A DNA stretch of 64,000 nucleotides from Symbiodinium natans (GCA_905221605.1 CAJNDS010000235.1:1-64000), one strand, 5' to 3'. Positions 43,030 to 53,700 are shown, numbered from the stretch's first letter. Notes: a model not told the origin generated them from the sequence alone. A program made the numbers and translations.

Positions 43030-43095
43030 GGGCAGTTTAGGGTTTAGGGTTTAGGGTTTGGGGTTTAGGGTTTAGGGTTTAGGGCTGAGGGTTTA
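43030..43095 (+). repeat. TTTAGGG array
   Basis: About nine units with one TTTGGGG. Confidence 0.95.
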
Positions 43096-43151
43096 GGGAC
43101 ACTTGTAAGCCCCCTAAGTCCACTCAGTAGGGTGTTATAAGTAGGCTTATC

Positions 43152-43465
43152 ATGTCTGTGACAAGCAGAGAGCTCAAGACGCACTCTGTTAGCTGCGTTC
43201 CCTTCATTGAGAGGAATGTTGGGCTCACCCTAAACCCTAAACCCTAAACCCTAAGCCCTACCCCCCTACCCTAAACCCTAAACCCTAAACCCTGAGTCCT
43301 AAGCCCTAAACCCTAAACCCTGAACCCTAAACCCTAAGCCCTAAACCATGTAGGGCAGTAGGATTCTAGACTTCCTCCCAACATCCCTGCAGTTCAGAGG
43401 AGATTTGGGCTCACCTCGCGTCTTGTGTGCGCTTAGGAGAAGGGTTGCAAGCCTATTCCGAATGA
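43152..43465 (+). CDS. Two-exon island (unknown protein)
   Basis: Exon 43152-43208 reads MSVTSRELKTHSVSCVPFI; exon 43400-43465 (CAGAG|GA acceptor) reads EIWAHLASCVRLGEGLQAY then SE and TGA. The junction is in phase with a GA donor and shared GAGA. The intron (191 bp) contains CCCTAAA arrays. Sequence around both ends is duplicated (GAGGAATGTTGGGCTCACC / GAGGAGATTTGGGCTCACC), as if the insertion duplicated its target. The ATG may be internal to a larger gene. Confidence 0.45.
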
Positions 43466-43472
43466 AGAGGGC

Positions 43473-43565
43473 CCTTACCCTAAACCCTAAACCCTAAACC
43501 CTAAACCCTAAACCCTAAACCCTAAACCCTAAACCCTAAACCCTAAACCCTAATCCCTAAACCCC
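43473..43565 (-). repeat. CCCTAAA array
   Basis: About thirteen units, ending 30 bp before the next exon-like island. Confidence 0.95.
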
Positions 43566-43595
43566 AGACCTTAAGCCAGCTCAACCACCAGTCAG

Positions 43596-43663
43596 GCCGC
43601 CATGCGCTTCTTTACGGAGGCCCTCGACTGCAAGGAGGGGCCGGAGGCCGGATATGAAGACAG
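43596..43663 (+). CDS. Exon-like island, internal (unknown protein)
   Basis: AGTCAG|GC acceptor, AAMRFFTEALDCKEGPEAG plus YED, then AG|GGTT at the likely donor. Acidic, helix-forming and clearly protein-like, but not recognised. Confidence 0.5.
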
Positions 43664-44089
43664 GGTTGAGGGATGTTTAGGGTCTGGCGTTTCGGGTTTA
43701 GGGCTTCGGGCTTAGGGTTCAGGATTTCGGTTAGAGGGCTTTAAAGGTTTAAGGGGGTTCAGGTTTCAGTTTTTTGTCCCTGTCACCATCTGGAGTCCTT
43801 TGTGTCTCAGGATGTAGCTCATGGGACACTGTGCCTCTTGACTATCCCCTCTTCAGGCCTTACGCGCGAAGCCACGCCCAAGTCACTTACGCGAATCCCG
43901 AAGCCCTAAACCCTAAACTTCTTACCCGCCGTTGAGAACAGGACCCAGGGCGGTGGTAGACTCTTACCTCTACACCCTTCGACTTACTTTGAACCCCCTC
44001 TAAAACCCCCCCTAAGGCCCTCAACGGCTCTTAACCCGAGGCCCGCAGGTGTTTGACACTCGGCCCAAGCCCCAAAAACTCTAAACCCT

Positions 44090-44190
44090 GAACCCTAAAC
44101 CCACCCTAAACCCTAAACCCTAAACCCTGAACCCTGAACCCTAAACCCTAAACCCTAAACCCTAAACCCTAAACCCTAAACCCTAAACCC
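44090..44190 (-). repeat. CCCTAAA array
   Basis: About fourteen units with CCCTGAA variants, ending next to the acceptor at 44199. Confidence 0.95.
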
Positions 44191-44199
44191 AACTGTCAG

Positions 44200-44304
44200 G
44201 TGGATGGCGCCAAGGTCGTCCTACTGGGTGCCAGCCAGATCCGCCTCGTGCCTGGGTCCTTGGGAGTTGAAGCAGTGTCTGGAGTTCACTTGCTGGCTCT
44301 GACA
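44200..44304 (+). CDS. Exon-like island (unknown protein)
   Basis: ACTGTCAG|GT acceptor, VDGAKVVLLGASQIRLVPG, then SLGVEAVSGVHLLALTG. An alternating hydrophobic beta-type pattern over 35 codons. The right limit is uncertain because the next palindromic element begins at about 44319. Confidence 0.5.
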
Positions 44305-44318
44305 GGGGGGGGGTCAGG

Positions 44319-44371
44319 GAAGTAGGATTCCTATAAGATCCCCTTAAAAGGGTAGAAAGGGTCCCTAGTTC
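44319..44371. mobile_element. Short palindromic element
   Basis: AGGGAAGTAGGATTCC pairs loosely with GGGTCCCTAGTTCCCT around CCCCTTAAAAGGG. Likely another member of the small-palindrome class. Confidence 0.45.
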
Positions 44372-44813
44372 CCTCAACTCTTGGGTGTACATTTTTGCTT
44401 CGGGTTCGCTGTACCTCCAGCGCGATGTCGCTGGGACCTTACCTCCGCACCTCGAAGCCGCCAATCCCCAAGACCCCGAACTCTCAACCCGCGGCTGGCC
44501 CTCCAAGTCCTGCGAGCGCCGAGCGCAAAGACACGCCCTCTGCGGCGGCCTCTCGCTTTTGTAGGGGCTCAGAGTTTTTCGGGTGCAGGATGCAGAGTGT
44601 CGGCTTCTTCGCTTCCATCTGAGAGCCTGAGGGCTTCAGGAATTCCCTGGTTCAGGGTTTGGGGTTTCGATTTTGGAGCTTACAAGTACGGCACCTGAGG
44701 TCTTTAGGAAGGCGGGGCTGCAAAATGGACCCAAAAGCCCGACTGCACTTTAGAACTTCGGAGAGAGATCTCAAGTCCCGAGGCCTTCAGCTGCTAGAGT
44801 CTGAGAACCCTAA

Positions 44814-44916
44814 ACCCTAAACCCTAAACCCTGAATCCTAAACCCTAAACCCTAAACCCTAAACCCTAAACCCTAAACCCTAGACCCTAAACCCTAAACC
44901 CTAAACCCTAAACCCT
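44814..44916 (-). repeat. CCCTAAA array
   Basis: About fourteen units. The following unique 80 bp (44920-45000) are open in two + frames and cannot be assigned. Confidence 0.95.
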
Positions 44917-45007
44917 GCTGCTGAGGCGTGGCCAGGGCAGTTCTACCTGTGGGTGTGGCTCCAAGCTGACCGGAGACAGCGTTTGTGTACCCCCTTGAGA
45001 TTACACT

Positions 45008-45070
45008 TGGGATGTTCCCCCTTATGCGAACAGTCCTTAGTAGGGATTGTAGTACCACCTATTGTAAGGC
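45008..45070. mobile_element. Half of a palindromic element, interrupted by an A-rich tract
   Basis: TTGGGATGTTCCCCCTTATG is the left terminus of the 9011/10791 family. The expected right terminus is absent; instead AAAAATAAGCATCAAAAA repeats (45076-45160) follow, so the copy is truncated. Confidence 0.6.
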
Positions 45071-45075
45071 ATAGG

Positions 45076-45165
45076 CATCAAAAAAAAAAAAAATAAGCAT
45101 CAAAAAGAAAAATAATAGGGATCAATAAAAAAAATAATAAGCATCAAAAAAAAAAATAAGCCATC
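45076..45165 (+). repeat. A-rich repeat (AATAAGCATCAAAAAA)
   Basis: Four diverged copies of a unit containing GCATCAAAAA. Confidence 0.85.
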
Positions 45166-45177
45166 CCGCCCACCTGC

Positions 45178-45365
45178 GTGGTCCTCTGGTCCCGTGGTCC
45201 TCTGGTCCCGTGGTCCTCTGGTCCCGTGGTCCTCTGGTCCCGTGGTCCTCTGGTCCCGTGGTTCTCTGGCTGGTCCGTGGTCCCCTGGTCCCGTGGTCCC
45301 CTGGTCTTGTGGTCCCCTGGTCCTCTGGTCCTCTGGTCTGCTTGTCTGTCCGCCTGGTCCTGCGG
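45178..45365 (+). repeat. 16-bp minisatellite GGTCCTCTGGTCCCGT
   Basis: About five perfect 16-mers, then degenerate CTGGTCC/TGGTCCC units. It translates as Trp-Ser-Arg-Gly-Pro repeats, not considered coding. Confidence 0.95.
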
Positions 45366-45369
45366 GTCC

Positions 45370-45838
45370 TATGCGTAGAAATAAATAAATATTGTATATT
45401 GTATATTATGTATTATGTATTATGTATTATGTATTATGTATTAATTATGTATTATGAATTCTATATTATGTTTTATGTTTTATGTACTATGTATTATGAA
45501 TTATATATTATATGTTGTATATCATGTATTCTGTATTATGTATGATGTGTTATGTATTATGTATTATATGTTACATGTTTATTATGTCGTATGTACTATG
45601 TATTATGTATTATATATTATATATTATATTTTATATTATATATTATTTATATATATATTCGTATAATATATATTATATATATTATATATATATTATATTA
45701 TATATAATTATATATATAATATATATATTAATTATATATAGATTATATCATATATATATAATATATATATAATTATATATATATTATAATATTATATTAT
45801 TATAGTATATATATATTTATATTATATATATATTATAT

Positions 45839-45882
<44 letters not shown>

Positions 45883-46091
45883 TATGTATTATTATATATT
45901 TATATATATATATATATGATATTATATTATATATATTATATTATATTATATATAATAATATATATATATTATATATATTATTATATAGTATATATATATT
46001 ATGTATATTATGTATTATATATTATATATTATATATTGTATATTATATATTATATATTATATAGTATATATTATATATTATATATATATAT

Positions 46092-46122
<31 letters not shown>

Positions 46123-46176
46123 TTAAATATATACATATTACATATTATATATATATATATATATATATATTACATA
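45370..46176. repeat. 800-bp TA-rich microsatellite tract
   Basis: Starts as TATTATGTAT units and becomes almost pure TATATA/TATTATA. Ends exactly where the retroelement-side sequence begins (TTGTGAAGTCGACC). Confidence 0.95.
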
Positions 46177-47159
46177 TTGTGAAGTCGACCAGCACTGGAC
46201 TTGCACTAAGCCAATGCAATCACAGCCCGGTCACGCTGTTTTACGACTTCGTGAGTCCAAGCACTTGTGCAGCTACGCCTGAGTGCGTCCGGTCGGACCG
46301 CACAGCAACCTAGGAGCTACTGTACGACTCTACCGTGCTCAAAGGCACAAGCTCGGTACTTGAGCCAAAATATTGGCATTGTTACGAATTGCAAAACTAC
46401 ACATGCAAGGGAAAACTGCAAGCTGCACTAGCACTAAGCAAGCACTCCATGCATGCTTTGACCTGCTCACATTCGCCCCTCAGCCGAGGCTTCCGGCTCA
46501 CCAAGAGCTCATAGTGCGTCAAGCACTTCAGCAACGCGGCAAATGGGGTAGGGTGAGGGTGTCGCGTGCGACTCTGGTAGAGCCCGCACATCATAAGCAT
46601 TGGCATGCGGCTTGGGCGGCAGCCCGCACTACCGGACGGACGCACGACGACAGCAACCCTCCACGACCCTAAACCACCCCAAGTCGCGAGCTCTCACCTT
46701 TGTGCAGACAGGCGAGGCTCCAGAGTACTGGGCAGGTCTTTGTGCTGCTAGTGCAAGCTATGGTACAAATGGTACACTGTACACTACCGGTCCTAAGCTA
46801 CGGCTACGGCTACTCACCTATCCGGAACTACCCTACGGGCTACCAGACTCAGCGAGAGCCGCGCACATGGCTTGTGCCGCAGGCAATGCAGCTCACACGC
46901 GCTTCGGCGAGCGCATTGCCGCGACCAGGACACGGTCCGCAGCACCTGCAAAAGAGCACCCTCAGCACGAGGGGCCACAGGCAGGGCGGAGGAGAAAGGT
47001 GCGGGGAATGCAAAATGGGCAGGTTTCCAACCTGCCGCGGCTTTTCGCCCGCAGTCAAGCAAAAGAAAATGCAAAAGGTTGGCGAAGCAACGTGCCGTGC
47101 TGCAACGCCTGCTCTGATAATGCGTGGATGCATACCACGCCGCGCCGACTGGCCGCAGC
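46177..47159 (-). mobile_element. 3' non-coding end of retroelement copy A (possible LTR)
   Basis: On the minus strand this follows the PLD-like ORF. It begins at 46177 as TGTGAAGTCG on the + strand, so the element would end in CA on its own strand, as LTRs do. From 46631 on, it is duplicated in copy B. A second LTR could lie in the N gap. The tract contains a 13-base match to the dinoflagellate spliced leader at 46359-46371 (minus). Confidence 0.5.
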
Positions 47160-49694
47160 CTACTCGATACCCTGTGGAGCAGTGTTGGGGGCACGAGTGG
47201 CGTTGCCAGCAACGTTGGAGCTACTGGCTCGCTCCAACTGAGGGCGCCTTGCGACCGCCTCATCGAGGGAGAATGCCTCAGCCGACACCCTCTGGAAATC
47301 CTCGATGTAGGACTGCGCGACCGGGTGCGTCTTGGGGACCTCAAGCCTAAGCCCTGCCTCCGCATTGGCTTTGCTGCTTGTGGTAAAATTGAGGCTCCCA
47401 ATCAGCACCACCGCGCCATCAGGCCGCAGTAGGCAAAGGGCCTTGGCATGGTGAAGCCCTTGGATACCGGTACCTACTTTAGCCCCGCGGCCGTCGCGAG
47501 CATAGGCGTCGCGCACGGATGAGCCGCAACCCACCTTCACCTCGGCGCCTGCAGCCGCCAAGCGTTTCAACGCTTGCCACTGCAGTTTGGTGCGGTGGCA
47601 TTGTCCCATGTCGGCGACAATCCGAACGCCTGCGCCCTTGCTAAGCGACGCTTCGATTGCCTCGATGCAGGATGGGCAATCTAAGCTGTACGCCCGGATG
47701 TAGATCACATCCTCTGCTGCTCCAGACCCAAGCAGCGTTTGGGCGGCCTGAACGTATGGCCCGCCCGCAAGGAATTCCGCTTCTTTGACTGGAGAACTCC
47801 TAGCGGGGACTGGGCCCTTGTTCCTCCGGCTGGGTGTGCGCGCCACAGTGGCAGTGGCGGCACGTTGCACGAAGCCGGACTGTGCGTGGGCTGCGCTCGC
47901 TCCATCTGCTGGGGCCGCGGCCAGGTCACGACCCGCGAGCCCCTGAAAGCAGGAGAGCCCGCGGCTCTTGGCCGCAAGTTGGGAGAAACATCCTTCACTG
48001 TTCCCCAAACCCAACACAACCTTACCCTTAGCCAGGGCTTCGGAGGCGGTACTCCGAATGGAGTCTGTGAGCGCAGGACCCGCGCCTCGCTGGGCCGCGT
48101 GCAAAAACCCTAGGGATCGAGCGGTGTCCATTGCGGCATCGCAATGCCCGCAACGTCCCTCTGCTAGGTAAGCACGACAGCCACAGGCAGCTGTCTCCTC
48201 CTTGAGGTGCACCCAAACTTTATGGGTCACCCCTTTCTTAGTGCTCGCGACCTCAAACGTCGCTTCAGAGCCAAGGAGTTGAGACAGCCGCGCCTCAGGG
48301 GCCGCGGTGTTGCCATGTCGCAGATGCGCAATGCGATTGGCAACGGCACGACTCACGTACCACAGAACAGCGCTGCACAAGATCACTACTACCAGAGTGA
48401 TGGCTGTTCCGGCGACCCACACTGTCCGCCTGGCCCCATGACCGATTTCCTCGACCACGTCGGCCGAAATTGTTGCAACCGCGTGCATGGAGTCCTCGAC
48501 AACATGCACAGCCCCGCGGTGCAACTGCAAGGCAATCGGCGCCGACGCTGCAGCCGCCAGGCCCCACCAGCCGTTGATGTTCCCGTTGAGGGCGTGCATC
48601 AACCGATTGAGGAGCCCGCGACCCAGGAAAAAGGGGGTCCGCGGCGGAAGCGGAACACTTGGCGGCGGCCGGGCCGACCCGCACGGGAAGGCTGGGACCC
48701 AGCTTGTGCTTGGGCGGGGTTGGAGCGCGGCAACTATGCCCGCGGCGTAAGCGCCCCAGGCGTACCTGCCCCTCCCCTTGGGCTTGCCCTTGGCATCGGA
48801 CTTGCCTCTGCCCTTCGGCTTGCCCTGGCCCTTGCCACGGGCGTCTGCCCAAGCACTCCAAGGGTCGCGGCCCTTGCCGTACGTCGCCTCTTCGCGACGT
48901 CGCTTACCGCCCCTCTTCTTGTGTTTGTTTCTAAGAAGAGGTTGGATGGTTTCTTGGTCCATCGCACGATTGGCCAGAAGGATCTCGTACTCCAGCTCGT
49001 CCTGGCTGCTTTCGGAGCCAGAGTCCCTCTCTTCGCCACGCCGCGGATCAGGGATCCCGCGAGAGACGACCTCTGCCAAACGGAGAGGGGTGCTGCAGCG
49101 AAAGCACAGCTGCCTGAATGAAAGATTCCATTCATAGCAGTTAGGGCACTGCCACCCTGCTATGCGGAGCGCCTCGCTGATGTGATCATCGCGCTCCGCC
49201 TTCTCCGCCTGGCGCCGCTCTCGCTTCTTGGCGCGCTCGGCCGCCTGCGCCTCCTCGGCCGCCTGGAGGGCTTCAGCGAGTTCCTCATCGCTGAGAAGCC
49301 TCGCGGCATCCGCCCGCGCTTGTTGTTCTTCAAGCTCTTCGGCAGAAAACCTCCGCCTCCATTGCTCTGGCGCGGTTTGAGGGTCTACCTCCCACCACCC
49401 GATGTCGATCCCGTTGATCCATCGGCCGTCGCACGGGGCACCCGCATTCGGGCCGCCCGCGTGCGTGGTGAGGCACTGGTCCTCGGTAACCGGGTTGATG
49501 GCTTCGCAGAAGAAGCACCGCCAGCTGCCGTAGGGGTAAAAGCGGCCTTCGACGTAGGCTCGGTTGGCTGGGAGGGCGACATCGTCCGCCTCATCCGCGG
49601 TGCCTGCCTCCATCTCAACCGAGACCTCCTCGTCCTTGACAACCTCAGCTTCCTCCTCCTGTTCCTCCTTGACCAGGGGCTTGCTCCCGGCCAA
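47160..49694 (-). CDS. Retroelement copy A: RanBP2 fingers, TM, SWIM finger and PLD-like domain
   Basis: 844 codons. From the N-terminus: acidic start; a degenerate RanBP2-type finger (WRCFFCEAINPVTEDQC, last Cys replaced by a TTH); an Ala/Glu coiled coil (EELAEALQAAEEAQAAERAK); a canonical RanBP2 finger (WQCPNCYEWNLSFRQLCFRC); a Lys/Gly basic region; a membrane helix (AITLVVVILCSAVLWYVS); a SWIM finger (CGCRAYLAEGRCGH); then a PLD-like domain with VIYIRAYSLDCPSCIEAIE, LHHAKALCLLRPDG and VVLIGSLNFTTSSKAN near the C-terminus. PLD-like single-HKD proteins include nucleases. The aspartate of HxKx4D is displaced three residues here. SWIM and RanBP2 fingers usually bind nucleic acid or protein. 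The ORF is open upstream to about 49690, where a 5-nt deletion relative to copy B breaks the frame. Confidence 0.75.
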   Translation of the reverse strand: MAGSKPLVKEEQEEEAEVVKDEEVSVEMEAGTADEADDVALPANRAYVEGRFYPYGSWRCFFCEAINPVTEDQCLTTHAGGPNAGAPCDGRWINGIDIGWWEVDPQTAPEQWRRRFSAEELEEQQARADAARLLSDEELAEALQAAEEAQAAERAKKRERRQAEKAERDDHISEALRIAGWQCPNCYEWNLSFRQLCFRCSTPLRLAEVVSRGIPDPRRGEERDSGSESSQDELEYEILLANRAMDQETIQPLLRNKHKKRGGKRRREEATYGKGRDPWSAWADARGKGQGKPKGRGKSDAKGKPKGRGRYAWGAYAAGIVAALQPRPSTSWVPAFPCGSARPPPSVPLPPRTPFFLGRGLLNRLMHALNGNINGWWGLAAAASAPIALQLHRGAVHVVEDSMHAVATISADVVEEIGHGARRTVWVAGTAITLVVVILCSAVLWYVSRAVANRIAHLRHGNTAAPEARLSQLLGSEATFEVASTKKGVTHKVWVHLKEETAACGCRAYLAEGRCGHCDAAMDTARSLGFLHAAQRGAGPALTDSIRSTASEALAKGKVVLGLGNSEGCFSQLAAKSRGLSCFQGLAGRDLAAAPADGASAAHAQSGFVQRAATATVARTPSRRNKGPVPARSSPVKEAEFLAGGPYVQAAQTLLGSGAAEDVIYIRAYSLDCPSCIEAIEASLSKGAGVRIVADMGQCHRTKLQWQALKRLAAAGAEVKVGCGSSVRDAYARDGRGAKVGTGIQGLHHAKALCLLRPDGAVVLIGSLNFTTSSKANAEAGLRLEVPKTHPVAQSYIEDFQRVSAEAFSLDEAVARRPQLERASSSNVAGNATRAPNTAPQGIE

Positions 49695-50727
49695 CGTTGA
49701 GGTGGGACTCAGTGCGAACCTCGGCGCGCATCAAAATGACGTCAAGGCTGTCCGCGGCTGGGTCGCCCGCGAAGAAGGAATCGATCTCCTGGGCATGGAG
49801 ATCGTCAAGAGGCGTCACCAGGTCTGGCGAGTAATCCCGCTTGGAACGACGCTCTGCAAGGCGTTGCTGAACGTCGCTCGTCGGCGGCTCGAGGGCCCGC
49901 CCGCGCGGAGCGGCCTCCCGCCGAGGTCCATGCTCGGCCTCCTCCGTGGGCTCGCTCTTGGGCGTGGACCCTCCACCGCTACTCTCTGGAGCGGGATCCA
50001 GCGCGGGGTCATCGCGAAGCCACCCCGGTGGATGACTACCACCATAAATGTGGTGCGATCCGTCCTCAAGCTGGATTCGGTCCCCTCTCTTCAGGAGCGG
50101 GACCTTCGAGTGATCGTACCCGTTGGCTTTGTGGTACCGAATCACTCGGAGCATGGGCACCTCCCCATACCCACCGTCCTTTCCTCGGCGGAACAACCGT
50201 CCCTGCCAGTCTTGACGAAAAGGGTCAAGAGGTGCGGAGGGGCTGATCCCCAGGTTGGGCGGAAGAGAGGCGCCATGGCAGGCCGCCTGATGCAAGTGGT
50301 ATTGCACCAGCGACTCAAAGGCCAGCCCGCATCCAGGAGCTGAGCATCCATAGTGGCCGTCAGCGTTGGGGCGAGGCACCTCTGGGGCCGGGGCGGACTG
50401 GACGGTCCCGCCTCTTGAAGGCCTGGCGGAACTGCTCGATCCCGCACCCCCGGGGGCATCCTGACCATCGTCAGACACCTCTTCCCCGTCGGCGCCTTCC
50501 CCGGCCGCCCGATTCTCTCCCTCACGGCGCAGAGTTTTGAGGGATTCCTCACGCTTGGTGATCTTTTCTAGCTTCACCATCGCGGTTCCCGCCACCTCCA
50601 GTATCTTCGACTGGAGCTTCTGCGCTCTCAGAAGAGCTTCGGACCGCGCGAGGTTCCTTCGCGCTGCTGACCACCGTTTGGCCAAGCTCGAGGAACCCTT
50701 CCTCTGTGCTCTCGGCCTGGGCCCCAT
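49645..50727 (-). CDS. Retroelement copy A: middle segment with C2H2 finger
   Basis: 360 codons, in a frame different from both neighbours because of small indels. It has a coiled-coil-like start, a Ser/Gly-rich acidic stretch, HYGCSAPGCGLAFESLVQYH with following HQAACH (C-x4-C-x12-H-x5-H), and AQEIDSFFAGDPAADSLDVI near the end. In copy B this segment is fused to the PLD-containing part as one frame. The function is unknown; a C2H2 finger in an element protein suggests DNA or RNA binding. Confidence 0.65.
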   Translation of the reverse strand: MGPRPRAQRKGSSSLAKRWSAARRNLARSEALLRAQKLQSKILEVAGTAMVKLEKITKREESLKTLRREGENRAAGEGADGEEVSDDGQDAPGGAGSSSSARPSRGGTVQSAPAPEVPRPNADGHYGCSAPGCGLAFESLVQYHLHQAACHGASLPPNLGISPSAPLDPFRQDWQGRLFRRGKDGGYGEVPMLRVIRYHKANGYDHSKVPLLKRGDRIQLEDGSHHIYGGSHPPGWLRDDPALDPAPESSGGGSTPKSEPTEEAEHGPRREAAPRGRALEPPTSDVQQRLAERRSKRDYSPDLVTPLDDLHAQEIDSFFAGDPAADSLDVILMRAEVRTESHLNVGREQAPGQGGTGGGS

Positions 50728-53700
50728 CAGCGGGCTCCTCGTCCTCCTTCACCTTGACCGCGGCTGGAGGCGCCCGCGTGTCGGGAAGATCCGAGCTGGA
50801 ACTATCTTCCTCGACACCTTCAGCTTCTTGGGCTGCCTCTTCCTCGAGCGAGTCTTCGGCCTCGAGGACATTGGGGCCAGGGACGTTGCGCCTAGGGTAC
50901 ACCTTGGGCTTCGCTGGAACGATCGAAGTCTTAGGAGCCCCTGAGGGACGCCCTTTGGCCTTAGGCGCGGCCTTAGGAGGGGTAACAGGTTGGGCGGCCC
51001 CCGCGGCCATGACACGGCCCGCAGGGGCCAGCACAACCGTCGAGGAGCTCGCCGCGCCACTGCTGGCCGCAGCAGCTTGGGACGCTTGGACCGTGCCCAG
51101 TTTCGGTCCTCGCCCCAACGGCGGGTGGGGGCCCGCACTGGTGTCGCCTAAACTCCTTAGGTCGACATGCTGGATCAACCGATCCACTTCTAACTCAGCT
51201 ATTAAGACTGAGTAAACAGGTGAGCCTTTGGGGAGTGCCCAGATGCGGGAGATGCCGGTGGCTCTAATCTGGCCAGTGAGAGCCACCCCATCTGCTCCCG
51301 CATAGATAGGCACTCCGGCGTCCCGCAGGACCGCCAACCGGACCTCGACTATGCAAGTCGATCCGCGGCGGAACCCGCGTCTCCCGTCCTCCCACTGCGT
51401 GGGGCAGTGCCCTAGGACGTGGTGCACCCCGAGGCGGCCTCCCGGCCCGCCGCCGGGGATCAAGCCATTCTGAATCAGGCTTGGCACGACATGCAGGTCC
51501 GTGCCGTGCCACATGGCCGGGCCATACCGATATATAAGATCGTTGATGGCGGTCTCACTTAGGCCCTCCATCATGAACCCCATAGGATGGCCGCAATCGG
51601 CCGAGTGGCCTTGAAAGGCACGCAAGAAGCCAGCGTGCGAGGTATCCAACCTCGGTTTCCGCTGGTTGGCGTCGTGCGCGACCGCCTGGTTGTACTGGTT
51701 GATGGTGATGCCGAGTTGCTCGATCAACTCATCAACCGGGTAGAGGCCGCCCGGAGCGAACCGGCCTCTACAACCAGCTTCGCCGTGCCGCATGCATCGG
51801 ACTAGCATACGCTGCACGTCGTCGATCGTGGGCGGGCCCCTTCGGCCCTTAGGGCCTGGACTCTTGCTCTTGCCCCTGCCCTTCGACCCTCCTCCACCCA
51901 TCGCGGCACTGAGGCCCGCGGCTTTGCTGGACCTCCGATGGGCGAGGAAAACCTGACGCGCCCTTGAGCGGCCAGGACACGGCCCGCTGCAAGGGGCCGG
52001 TGTGCAGTAGTGGTAGGCAGCCGCTCCCGCGCGGCCAGGGCACGGCCCGCAGCGGGGCCTTGTGGTTGACCACGAAGGTCCGGGCGACCGATCGGTCGCT
52101 CCCGCGCGGTCTGGTCGCGACCCGCAGCGGGGCGCAGTGCACAGGCACGAACGCGGGGAGGGACTACCTACCCTAGGTTCTACAACACACTTGAACCGCT
52201 GCGGCGGGGGTTTGGGGAGTTTCCTTAAGGTCTGGGCTCTAAGGCTTCTAAGGCTTCTGCTTCGACCTTGGACCGAACCTCTAGGCCTGCTTGCAAAACA
52301 CTGGCTGCGAGACAGAGGAACGAAGCTGCACGCGACGAACGACGAAAAATCCTTCTGCCCGCAGACCGGCGACCTGGGAAACGGCCCGCCCCAAAAACAC
52401 CCGCCCTGAACACAGAAACACCCGAACAGCCCCAACATCCTGAGCATCAGAACGCGCGTGGGGTGATTCTGGTCTGAGCGCGCCGCGTCATGGTTCGCGC
52501 GCTTGGTGTTGTGCGCACCGCGAACGCCTAAGGCTTCAAGAGCAGACGACGCGCTCTGCGGAGCCGCGACTGCCCCCTTGGCGCACGCTTCGCGCACCGC
52601 CCCCTCGGCTTGGGCATCAGTGAAAAACTGCCCATCAATGACCCTACCCGTCCTAACAGTAAGATCATCCACGTAGGCTATCCACTCCTTAGTATACTTA
52701 AGGCGCCTACCTCTGCCGGGGGCATAGGCCCTATCAACCACAAAGTTGAAATCATCTGGGCCGTTAATCGGGCCAAAGGTGAGGCCGACAGGGAGATATT
52801 TCCCTGATCTTGCCACAATGGCCAACACCTCGCGAGCACGCTTGGTGTTCCTAATTTGATTAAACCCACTAACCGCATCCACGAAGGTATACCAAACCGA
52901 ACCTACTGCGGCGGCGAGCACATCGCTACCCCGCCGACAATAGTACGTGGAGCGCTTGATTCGGGCATTCACACGGCGGTAGTCAACCACCAAGCGTCGC
53001 TTCCTATGCCGCTTGTAGCTGGGCATTTCCTTGGTCGGAAACGGCGCAGATCCCCAAGCCGAGCTGCCGCGGATCAACTGACCCCGCTTGCATTCTTCTT
53101 CAAGCTTGTCGTCGACCCATTGCGCGGACTCGCCCCTCAAACTGTGAGGCTGGGACGAGACCGGCGGCCCGGTGGGAATGCAGTCATGGGCGAACTTCCT
53201 GACCGTGGTCCTGGTGGTGTCCTCCACCCAGAACCCAGCGGCCTTTCGCCGTACGACCTCCCTGACGGCTGCGATGTCAGCATCGGTCAGCCCTGGTCTG
53301 GTTGGTCCAGGCTCGATCTTCAAACCCGACCATACGAGGTCTCTATAGGCCTCGGTGCGCCTAGGATCCTCCGCGACCTTCTCGCCCGCAAGAGCATAGA
53401 CCTCAAGGTCAGCCCGGACGGAATCCCAGTCCTTGGCGTACGCCTTGGTTCGCCAAAACGCTTCCTTCTCAGCGGCGTACTTATCCACCTCCTTATCCAG
53501 CTCCGCACGCTCTGCTGGCGTGAGGTCCTCGCCCGAGCGCACGTCCGGGAGGGGAACGACTGGAGAGGGCTGTGGCGCAGCCGCGGCGCTATCTGCACCC
53601 GCAGTGGCTGGAAAGCTTTCAACTGCAGCGGTGCACAGCTCTTCTGCGCCCCTCAGACCAAGGTCCTGGAGCGATGCGCAGAAAGCCGCCCCTATGAGGT

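Noticed and set aside
45178-45388. Trp-Ser-Arg-Gly-Pro repeat protein
   Set aside because: Translation of the 16-bp minisatellite in three frames.
47834-50343. Long + strand frames over the retroelement copies (up to about 300 codons)
   Set aside because: High-GC antisense shadows of the minus-strand polyprotein; Arg/Pro/Ala-rich with no domain.
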